Source of the DNA: Paroedura picta
Lineage: Eukaryota > Chordata > Lepidosauria > Squamata > Gekkonidae
Direction: 5' to 3'
DNA length: 64,000 nt
Assembly: GCF_049243985.1 (NCBI RefSeq)
Contig: NC_135381.1
Span: 17,781,345 to 17,845,344, forward strand
Shown: positions 48,263 through 60,400 of the stretch, piece by piece
Layout: each line of letters begins with the position of its first letter
Numbering within the stretch: the stretch's first letter is position 1
Translations under genes and position numbers: made by a program
Notes under the pieces: model-generated
The model's database searches: none
Told to the model about the DNA's origin: nothing
Seen by the model: only the letters and a program-made list of their open reading frames with translations

Positions 48263-48471
48263 GCCGTTACGGCAAACCACCCTGTCAAGCATCAGACATT
48301 CTATCACTTACAAATTGGGGCCTCTTGCAGCGCTAAGAATAAGAAAACAGTCATCTAAGTGTATCCAACTCACCTTTGTGCACGTAGAGGAATTTGAATT
48401 GCAATAAATTAAAGTCCCTTGGCATGAAAGGTCAGCATGACAGCCAAAAACCAGGCCACTTTGGTGACCAA

Positions 48472-51400
48472 TCATAACTTGGTACACAAACCAGGGTCTT
48501 TTGTGAAATTCATTCTCAGTGCAGTCAGTATGAATTTCTTTCCAAGCTGTATCCTTCCTAGGTCTTCTGTGATGTCTGCAATTGCTCTCCCCTTTGTTTC
48601 AGGAAGGAAGATGTAGATGAAAATCACGATCCAAATGAGTACTACTAAAAAGATAAGGAAGCAGTAGGGACCAAGGAGCTCCTGTGGGAGAAAAACACAC
48701 AAAGGTAAAATGAAATTCTCTTCCAAATCTCTCAAATTAATAGAGTCTATGTAGCAGGGGTAGTTAAACTGTGTCCCTCCAGATGTCCATGGACTACAAT
48801 TCCCAGGAGCACCTGCCAGCAAATGGACAGAAATCATTGCATAGAAATCATTGTACATCCCCCTCCCATTTCAATCCCACAGAAGATGACTTACCACAAC
48901 AAAGGGAAAACCCATCCCAACCACAATGAGACACATCCAGCTAGTGGTACCCACAATGACAAATGCTGATGTTCTTGATGACTGGTTGAAAATCTCAACC
49001 ATGACAGAGATGACACCACCACCTGAAAAGGACATGGTGACAGAAAATAAGAGCCTGGAACTGTTAGCTCCTTGTTCTTAAAAAAAGAAAAGAAGGAAAA
49101 CGTTAGTCTCTCTCCTCCCACCAAATATGCTATTTCTGCAGCTTACTGTGGAAGTGTGCTGTCTGGCCAATCACAATTCAGTGATATAATCAAGATTGAG
49201 AAATGAAGGCAGCCACCCAGGGTAGGACAAAATGAGAGCTTAACCCCTAAATCATGTGCTTTTCACATCATTGTTTCTTTCTGCTGATAGGCCTGAGAAG
49301 ATACTTGAGAAAAGCTAGCCTTGTAGAAATTGTGGTATTATTTCCTACTAGTCCATAGTTAATAAGAATACTAATTGTCACTTTCTTGTATAGGTGTCAA
49401 GATGAATCATGACCAGCATGTATTCTGGAGTAGGCTGACTGAAGTTACAAGGTTCAGCTGGAAGGTCAGGATGTGCCATAGTGGGCAAGCAGAGACAGCG
49501 CATACACTGTACGCCTCATGGAATCTGGTAGCACTAATACAACAAAGTTCATTGATTTCTAGGGAGACTGTTCCTTTTCATTGTAACTGTTACCAATTGG
49601 AGGTAAAGAATGTGCCCATCCAAGGGCAATTCCTGTTCCCATGAGAACGGTTTGGAAATGATGTTCTGACATCAGAGCGAGAGGTCTTTTGAGCTATCAG
49701 AGCAGAATCCAAACAATGGATCTGGTATCTGACCAACCCAATACGACCTTAAATATTTAGCGTCTGTGCATGTACCAATCAATGATGGATACCGTAAAAG
49801 TATGGGAATGAGAAGTATTAAAACTTCTTCCCTGGCCTTGTGAGGGAAGAGATCATGTTTCAGCTATATTTGCTAGGCAATTTTGACCTCCCTATTTTCT
49901 GCAAAATAAATCTTTCCCTTTGCTTCATCCAGTTTTCTTGTATGAGTTGGAACTTTTGACCAGTCTGTTCATCCCCCCCCAATAATATAAGCACTTTCAT
50001 TTTCAGTTTACTTTGGTGCCAAACCCCGATTTCCTCCTTCACCTTTGCTGCCTGTAGCCAACTTTAGGAAAAAGCCACCAGCACTTCCTGAAACAACCCT
50101 TTGTTCATTTGCTATTTTCCCCATTTTGATTTACTTACATGGACCAAGTCCAAAACAGAGTACGAACAAGAAGATGAGAGCGATGCTGCAGTAGGACATC
50201 CAAGGGAACGTGTCCTGGAAGAAAGAGTACACGGAAATGAAGAAAATGACATCTAAATTGAGATAATGTTACATCTTTTTCTGCAAGCCCTGCGGAACCA
50301 TTTTAGATCTGTCAGGGCCCTGATCTCCTCCAAGAGCTCATTCCAACAGATGGGGGCCAAGACAGAGAAGGCTCTGGCCCTGGTTGATGCCAGGTGGGCT
50401 TTTTTAGGGCCAGGGATCCTTAACTGGTTGGCAGTGGCAGGTTTTCTATGTTTTGTCTCTCCCTTCTGTCAGAGGAAAGAGCCTCACTATAAGGTCAGAG
50501 GAAGAGTCTCAGTATAGGGTGATGGTGGAGTGGGGAGGCAAGAAGCAATTTGATGCCTGCCTGCCTCCTTGTTGTCTATGGAATTCAATGCAGTCAAGGA
50601 TTGAAGCCGGCCTAAAGAAGAAAGAGGGGGACAAGGCTGTCTACAGAGCTTCCACGGTTACTTTGGTTTCAGCTAAGCCTGGTTCCCACAGCATCTACCA
50701 TTCATGACTGTTGGTCGTTTCAGACAACGATGGGGCTTTTCAGCTCTGGAAACATTAGCCAGCTGTAAATCTAAAAGAAACTTCCAACACTGGGCAGGAT
50801 GAAGGGCAAAAAAAGTTCAACACAGATCATAAACCAAACTGGGAACTGTAACTGGGCAGGGGAGTAGTACAGGTAGAGACTTACCTGAAGAGAGAGGGTC
50901 ATGACAAGGAGGGCTAAAGCCAAGGCCATCATTGCATAGCCTCCCAGCAGCAGAATTCTTCGGCCAATGTGGTCAATCATGGAGCTCTGTTTGGTCCAAA
51001 AAAAATCATCATCAGGCATACAAAAGAGAAAATCTCAACTAACCGAAGAAGAACAGCTGTTTTTTTTTATACCCCTCTTTTCACTACCTGAAGTGGCTTA
51101 CAAACATCTTTCTCTTCCTCTTCCCACTATAGACACCCTGTGTAGTAAGTCAGGCTGAGATCTAAGGGAACTGCTCTGTGAGAACAGCTCTAAGAGAACT
51201 ATGACTAGCCCAAGGTCACTCACTGGGGTGCATATGGAAGAGCAGGGAATCAAACCCAGTTCTCCAGATTAGAGGCTGTGGCTCTTAACCGCATCATCAC
51301 ACTGGCTCTCAGAAATGACATAAGACTGATTTCCTTGAGCATTTGATGACTTTATCACAGAATGCCTTGTGAGGGATTTGTAGCAGTGACTCCAAAGTGA

Positions 51401-54400
51401 GGTTGCTGTTCACCAGCCTTGTTTTTTATTCCTTTTCCAAAGGGTTTCTAGCGATGGTGAATGACACTTATGACAAGACAGAATTCATCTGTCACTGTGC
51501 CCTCTCAAGTCAACATGAGGTCAGTTGACCATTACTATATGGAATAATGCCCATGTTAGCATGTTGGGTCTATCTTGATCTGTTCCTAGGAACTAGGCTG
51601 CCTTTGCGCCAGCTTAATGAATAGTTGTGTGTGAAGCTGGCCAAATGCTGCCTTCTAACTTGCTCAAACATCTTCCAAAATTCCCACAAGATTCCTGTTT
51701 CTCCAAAGAGTTTACCTTTTTTGCCTGTGGCCAAAGAAGGTGTCTGACCTTTAAAAGGAGGAATGAATCCCACAAGAGTTTGGAAATCTGTACTGGGCAT
51801 GCACTGCTTGCTGCCCAGTTTGTAAAGAGGAGTCAAGGAAGTTAAATGCATGGCCCTCAGGTGGGGAGGCACAAGTAGAGGTGAAGCAGGTAAGATGAGA
51901 GATTGGTAGCAGGTACACAGGACTTTGCCACCTTCGTCCTCCAAAAACATCATCTGAGGCAATCACTACAGTTGTTCCCACAAGTTTGAGCAAGTTTTAC
52001 TTACGCACAGGATCGCAGAGATAAATTCACAGGTGCCAACTCCTAATGCTACATAGGGTATAAGGTCATCTTCCAGCTTGGCTGTGCGGAAAACTTCAAA
52101 AGCATAGAAGTAGATCTGGAAAGAGAAAAGTAACACACATCAGAGGCCATAACTATGAACTTAGAATCATAGAAGGGGCCATATGGGCCATCTAGTCCAA
52201 CTCAATGCAGGATCAGCCTCAAGCATCCATGAACTTTCACTAGTACAACATCATATGATATTTTAATAACAGAGTCAGATTCCTGATACTTTTTGCCACA
52301 AGGAGCCAAGCTCATTGCCTAATGGCCATGGTCACTGATATCTTCATTTTCCTTTATTTCCTTATTTATTAGACTTTTCTGACTATGCCAGCTAGATCCC
52401 AGTAGCTCACATCAGCAATAGAATACAGTAAAAGAATAAAACATAATTAAGAATCTCCTCCTACACTCCCCAACCACCCCAAGATCCCTCCCTACAACCC
52501 CACTAAGCCTCCAACCGGCTGTTATCTGTATCGTGTTCAATGAGGGGGAGGGGGAGGTGGCGGCGGCGGCTCAAAGCGGCTTATAGTCGCCTTCCCTTTC
52601 CTCTCCCCACAACAGACACCCTGTGGGGTGGGTGAGGCTGAGAGAGCCCTGATATCACTGCTTGGTCAGAACAGTCTTATCAGTGCTGTGGTGAGCCCAA
52701 GGTCACCCAGCTGGCTGCATGCGGGGGAGCGCAGAATCGAACCCGGCATGCCAGATTAGAAGTCCGCACTCCTAACCACTACACCAAACTGGCTCTGGAG
52801 AAGAAGCAACTTGAATGCCAAAACTTGCTCCTATAGCATCATTTTTTGTATGAACTGTTTTACCTACAAGATTTATTATATGATGTGTGTCACACCAAGG
52901 GAGAGAAGATGGGATTAAGTGATTTGTTCTACTCAACTGCACTCAGGCCACACCACTGCATACTCAGTGTCAGCAGAAAGATAATGCATAAAGATGGCCG
53001 TAGGGATTTATCTTTCAGCACTTCTAGAATGCTTAAGACATTTGAATTCTTCATGGCTGCCTTCTGCTTCATCATGTCGTCCATCTCAGCTTGGTGATGG
53101 CCTTCACCCCAGAGGTCTTTCATAGCTTTGTGGAAGAACAAAGAAAAGACAGTTATTCAAATACCAATTTACTCAATTGTTCATATGTCAGGTGAACTCA
53201 AAGTTCAACTTAGCAAGGCAGCATTCAGGTATCAAAAGCCTTACCAAAATGAAAAATCAGACATGGGAGAGATGACTGAAGAATCCGCTTTTTGAGCAGA
53301 GGCCAAATAATATCTTCCCTGTTGATAATTCCATTTGACTTTAAATGGACACAATAGATTTTAGATTTCACCCAGACTTCCTGATTTGAACTGGAATCTG
53401 AAAGATTTTTTAATGGTCTCCGAAAAGTGATAGGAATTCAGCCTTACTATATTATAATTATTTAGATTCTAATAAATTCCTATCACTCCCCCCGAAGGCT
53501 CAAAGTGACTTACAACTTTTAAAAACCCCAATAAAAACCCTATACAAAATATGTGTAGAAAGCACAAGTGTAGACATACGTCCCCATTCTGGGGTCTAAT
53601 ATTAGTTACGCTTTTAAAAAAACGACTGTATGTGGCAATCAGCTGTCAGAGGAATTAACATTAGTAGCTCTATAAGACAAACAATTGTATGTCCCATCCT
53701 GTCCCCCCTCCCCAACAAGAAGAAATCACTTCACCACAAATAACACTTCGGAGATCTTTTAGCTGCCATTAGGGAAGCTGGCCTTTACCCTTAAGTTTCT
53801 TGCTTTTCAAAAGATTAAGAAAGTGGACAGTCTTCCCAAGCTCAGAAGGAATGCCTAAACAAATACATATCTACGGGCTTTCAAATTGTTGGTTTTATGT
53901 TTTCGTGTATGTTTTTTAGAGTGGCTTAGTTGTTTTAATAATGTGTTTTTGTTTCATTTTAATATGTGCTTTTATTATGTATGTTTTTAATTTGATAGCT
54001 GCCTTGGTGATCCTGATGAGGGAAGGAAGGTGGGTTATAAATTTTGTAAATATATTAATAAGCGCAAGAGAACAAAGAGATATCTGCCAAGATGGCAGAA
54101 AGCATAGAGAAGAAAAGACATTAAAAAATCCAAAAGATTGTCCCCCAGCCAAAGAGGTCTGCCAAACAGGGGACAGTAATCATATACAACCTTTCTGGGT
54201 TTGCTATAGAAAAGGCACTTCACCCTATGTCCAAGATTCTTTTTTCATTGAGGGGTGTAGTCTAGCTGCAGATGTGAACACTGAATGGACAAACTTTCAA
54301 AATGGGAAATAAAGACCTGATTAGCCAATCTAAGGGCCAGTCTAGACATGATGGCATCTGATGGCTGCTATGAGGACGCCATTGCCATCTTAGTTATTTA

Positions 54401-57400
54401 GAAGTGCCACCGGGGCTGGTCCTGATTGCACCACTCATTCTTCTCCTCCCAGTCTTTTCACATGCCCATAACAATTGCATGTGTGGCTAGGGAGGGGAGG
54501 GGGACAAGTCTGCCAAGCTGGGGCCCAATCCTGAAAGAATATTTTTTGGATGACTTCAAAATGGCAGCCCCAAGGATGCTGCCACATGTTGTTTGGCCTT
54601 CCCTCTGTAGTGGATGTCAGCAAAGAAACAATAAAAGCAGGGAACAGAGCAGCCAACATTACCTTGTAAGCAGCCTTCTTTGTCATCCTTTTGAATCAAT
54701 AGATATGGGGGGGATTCTGGGAAGAACGGCAAGAGCAGCAGTTGCACCAGGGCCGCGAATCCAGAAAGAGCCAGCAGCAACGGCCAGAAAGTTTGGGTGC
54801 CCAAAAGTTCTCTGTTGAGAACATAACAGATAATTCATTTATAGTCACAGACAATTATCTAACGGAAGGGGGGGAGGAACTAGGGCAGGGGTAGTCAAAC
54901 TGCGGCCCTCCAGATGTCCATGGACTACAATTCCCAGGAGCCCCCTGCCAGCATTCCCCCTCCCAGAAAGTTTGGGTGCCCAAAAGTTCTCTGTTGAGAA
55001 CATAACAGATAATTCATTTATAGTCACAGACAATTATCTAACGGAAGGGGGGGGAGGAACTAGGGCAGGGGTAGTCAAACTGTGGCCCTCCAGATGTCCA
55101 TGGACTACAATTCCCAGGAGCCCCTCACAGCATTCGCTGGCAGGGGGCTCCTGGGAATTGTAGTCCATGGACATCTGGAGGGCCACAGTTTGACTACCCC
55201 TGAACTAGGAGATGTCTTTCTTAAAAAAATTCCAGTGATAACAACTCCAGTTATAACAACTCTGCCCCCCAACCCTCTCACAAAACCCTAGGGTCAATCC
55301 CCATTGTACAAATTGACTGTAGAAAATGATGAAATTAATCCAAACAAAAAAGGAAGAAAAGTCAACATTAGATACAATGGTCTGCTCACACTGTGGCTTG
55401 ATCTAGAAGAAGAAGAAGAGTTGGTTCTTATTTATTATAGTTATCTATCCCAGCATGGCATATTTGTTGAAGTGCAGGACTCGAATATGGGAGACGTTTT
55501 GATTCCCTTGCTCAGTGATGGAAGTTCACGGGGTGACCTCGGGCCTGTTGATACTCTCAGACTTACCGTATCTACCTCACTGGGATATTGTGAGGATGAT
55601 GTAAGCTACTTTGGACTCTCGTTGGGAAGAAAAGCGGGGATGTGAACAAATAAAGCAATGTAGGAAAGAGGAGCAAAGGCATGGATGGGCATAACATAGA
55701 TAGTTTAGTAGATCAGTAGTCAGGGTGATTTTACCTTAAGCCCATCAATTGCCCCAAGGTTTTTCCTAGTGCAAAAAATGCAGATGATGCAGCGTTTGCA
55801 AAGCCTCTCAGCTTCTTGGGTGAAACTTCTCCAACGTATTGTCCATGGATGTTAAAGGAGACACCTTCAGGGGAAAGAACAGGTAAATTCCCAGGAACAT
55901 TGTAAAGACATCAACAGAAACACAATCCTTATGTGCCATCAGCTATATATTCTGTGTTTTCTCTGATATATCCATGTACTCCTGCTGTTTTAGTATTTAA
56001 ATTAAATTAATGGGGTAAGTTGGAAGGAACAGCATAGTTTCAGGGGCCACAGCAACCTAGTTAGCAGGTGTAGATGCCTTGCTAGAAACCACCAAACTCC
56101 CACTGGGTGGTTTTCACTCTCATGGGGCTGTGTTATGCCCAGAACCCAATGGATGAAGATATGTATTTATTTACTGAAAACATTTCTATGCTTCCTTTTC
56201 ACCCAATTCATCATCACCAAGGTGGTGAACATTAAAACACATCCAGTCATTTCAAATACTTACAACCATTTAAAATATCATACTACATAAAAACTTTACC
56301 AACCTTCTAACAACATGCTCTCACTGACTGGCCCTCACTGGGGGACATCCCCTGAACAGAGTGACAGCAGTTCCCGACTGAGGGTCAATCAGAGACTGTC
56401 TGATGCAACCCTTTCCCTATAACCGACACTGTTCAAAATTCTGGCTGCAGCGTTCTGTGCCAGCTGTAATTTCAGACAGACTTCAAGGTCAGCCTCATGT
56501 ACAGTATGTTGCAGCAATGTAATCTAAATGTTTACACCACATAAACATCTAGATGACATTACAGAGCATACACCTTCCTAGGAATGGCCACCGCTGCCTT
56601 ACCAACTGAAGCTGGTAAAAGGCACCCTGGCTACCACTTCCACCTGCTTATCCAACAGGAGGCCCAGATCCAGCAGCATCCCCTAACAGTTAGGGCCTAA
56701 CTACAAACCTGCTTCTTTAGGGGAAGTACAACCACATCCAGAACAGCGATAATCCATTTCCTGTTTTAGTCCTCCCCTCCCCCAGCAGCTCCTCGATTTT
56801 GTCTGGATGAAGCTTTTGCCTGTTAGCCCTCATCTTCCCAAAACTGCTATCTGGCACCTCTTCACATTTTCCACAGCCTTCCTGGGATCTACTGGAAGTG
56901 CAAAATAAGACTCAGCATTTGTGCCTGCATTAAAGTAGAAGAACCTCTCTATCCCCTTTTTGGAAAGAGGTTTAAATGTCTTTTCCCTGGTGGGGTTCGG
57001 TTTCCACATTGTTTCCCCTCTTGACATTCATCATGGCTTCCCAGCTTTGTTTTAGCTTTGTTTTAGGTCCTACCTGCCGTGATGCCATACAGGAGGCGTC
57101 CAATCAGAATCATTTCAAAAGATCTAGCTGTTTTACTGCAGCCTATGAGCAAGGCAGCTGCAATTATGATGAGATCATTGATCATGAAGCTTCTCTTTCT
57201 GTAAGCAATAAAACAGTGGTGTAAATAAAAGCAGCATCCTTGTTTTTTACCTTTAACATTCTCCAGCTACAACATACTGCTGGTTGATTCAAGTCATTCC
57301 ATTATTGCAGCTTTAATTCTGTTGCAAGAGAGTTTGAATTTGTGGCAAAATCAGACCAAATGTAGTACATCAGGAGTGTACTTAAAAAGGTAGCTTTATC

Positions 57401-60400
57401 AGTATTGTTTCTGGCTGCTGAAGAATGGCTCATGTATAGGCTTGTCAACCTCCAGCTGGTTGCTGGAGATCTCCCCACATTACAACTGATCTCAAAACAA
57501 CAGAGATGAGTTCACCTAGACCAGGGGTAGTCAAACTGCGGCCCTCCAGATGTCCATGGACTACAATTCCCATAAGCCCCTGCCAGAAAACGCTGGCAGG
57601 GGCTCATGGGAATTGTAGTCCATGGACATCTGGAGGGCTACAGTTTGACTACCCCTGACCTAGACTCTAGAGAAAACTGCTGCTTTGGAAGATGGACTCC
57701 ATGACATATCTTACTGAGGCTTCCCCCTCTCAAAAATGCCCTATTCAGGTTCTTTCTCACCCCCCCCCCAAAAAAAAAATTAAAAAAAATAAAATCTCCA
57801 GTTGTTTCCCAGCCTGGAGCTAGCAACTTCATGAATCCTGTAGCCTAGATAGGAGACCTGGGGGGGGGGGGGGATCTGTTCTAGACTTAAAAAAAAAGTT
57901 TTTACTAGTTCTTGTTCTGTCTCCAGGGCACAACAACCCTTAGTAACATGCCCAAAATTGTATGAAGTAGCTCTGGACATTTTTCATTACTCCAAAATAG
58001 TTCTATTTTAAAAAAAATGTTGTATGTCCCCTGTTGTACATAAAACAATGTAAAGGTTGCACACATTTATGATCATAACAATAGATTAGAAGAATACCTA
58101 CTTTCCATATCTTGTTGCTAGAGGCCCACTCAAGAGACAGCCCAACAAGCCTCCTACACAGTAGACAGACACAACCAAGGACCAGAGTAGGGAGAGTGTT
58201 TGGGGCTGAAGAGGAGAGTCATACCGTTCTACCCAGGTTGCATTGATAAATGTCTTGATATCCTGGGATGAAAAAAACATGACTTTTAAAATTAGCATAC
58301 AATTTGGCCCCCAAGTTATAGCAAATCCACTAAGAGCTATAATGCAAATGTTGGAAATGTCAACATATAAATGCATCATTTTACCATTTGTCGTAGACTT
58401 ACCTGAAAACAAGAAAATATTGGATTATGATTCATGATGAGATGGAAAAGTTAAATTTGTGCTGGATCCTAAATATATGCTAGTAAGTATGGTACCAAAT
58501 AATATTAAAATGTTAAATATATGGTCAAAGCTGCTTTATACATCAAGATGGTTAAATAAACTGATGGACTATGGGTCAATGGCATATAGTGTACAATATT
58601 AAATTATACTGAACAATAGAATATGAGATGAAAATAAATAATTGATCTTTAGACTGTATATGCTAACTTCGGGAAACTGTACATTCTGAGGTGGGAAATG
58701 CAGTATGTGATGCTAAAGAACAAAATATGTATTGTCAAATGCCAGCTTTATGCTTATCATTTTTTCCTCAAATAGCAGTTATGTAATATATATAATACTA
58801 GCCCAAAAGCCCGTTGCATCCAGGAATGCAACGGGCGCTAGTGGTGGCCCCCCCTAAGGGTGCCGCTGCTGCCCTTCCTGTGCGTGCCACTGGCAGCCGG
58901 CTAGCCTGTTGTGCAAGCTGGTGGCTGGGTCGTGCGGCAGGCTGGCCAGGGCGCCACAGGAGTGCCCTTCTTGGCAGCCAGGGAGTGCGTGGCTATGAGG
59001 CTGGGTGCACCTGGATTGGCCTGTGGAGCTGGAAGCGATGTCTGGGCCCCCGGACAGGTCCTGGATACCATTCCACCCACAGTGGCTCTTCCAATATATA
59101 TATATAATGGTTACAGATTACAGATGTAATATTTCTTTCTTTTAAATTTCTTTTAAAGATAGTGTACAACTTCAGTGCTGGCTAATTCCCCTTTAAAAAT
59201 ATTAAGCACTAATTTTTCATTTAAAACTCATTGCTAACTGAAGAGCAGCAGCAAAAGAAGAGTTGCTTTTCTCTACCCGAAGGAGTCTCAAAGTGGCTCA
59301 CCAGATTAGAAGTCCGCAGTCCTAACCACTACATCAAGCTGGCTCTCTCACCAAGAAGGATTAAAGGGGAAGCCCTCTTTCCATTTAAAAAACCATTATT
59401 TATTCTAGTAGACAGAGGAACATAAAATAATCGGATCATCTGAACTGCAACCAAATCGGATTACTGCTTTCACGGCGGCTACATTAATCCATGGCTTCAA
59501 GCAGGAAACTAGGTTTCATTATCCAGACCTACTGCTTGCATTTCTTACTGATATGAAGGGCATATTTGCAGAATCAGTTGTTGGTAGAAAACAGTACTTC
59601 AGGGAGTTTGACACTGAAACAGCTGTCACTAAAAGCTGGAGGTAAGATAAGGTCAATTACTTATTTTGGGTTTTCAAGACAATGGTATTAATTTCCCTGG
59701 GGAACCCATGGGGGAATTGCCAAGCTTTGCTTAATAGGCCAGGATGCAGTTATGAAATAGAAGGGGGTTGTATAAATGTTACTGCATGAAATAATAAAAT
59801 GGCTGGCAAAACTGCAGCAAAACTGGGTCACCCACAGGGAAGGAAAGCATCTCTATCTTCTTAAGATACCCCCCAAATTTATAGGGTGTTATGACTCTGT
59901 AAATTAACCAAACCAAGGGTGACGTATAGAGGGGTGGAGCTCCGACATATAGAGGAGTCTAAGCTTCCTTTCCTATGATACCTTGTGAACTCCTTAAATA
60001 TATATGCACATTTCTTCTTGTGTGTTACAGCACCGGACAGAAATCAAAAGTGCACTGAATATACTAGATCAGAGGTAGTCAAACTCCGGCCCTCTAGATG
60101 TCCATGGACTACAATTCCTATGAGCAAATGCTGGCAGGGGCTCATGGGAATTGTAGTCCATGGACATCTGGAGGGCTGCAGTTTTGACTACCCCTGTACT
60201 AGATGTATAAAACTTGGGTCAACAGACCGCCTGAGGATACTGATTTCCACATACATCTGAGGATGCCAGTCTCCACATGCACATTAACCAAACCAGGTGA
60301 TTGGTGTGGTGAACTCTGGCAGCCCAATTGCCCATTTAAGGCAAGAGTGAGGGGAAAGGTTTGCAATTTAGCTGCTGCCCAATTCCTGATAAATGTTTTC

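Noticed and set aside
54426-54818. Plus-strand 130-codon frame
   Set aside because: Antisense shadow of exon 6 of transporter copy B.
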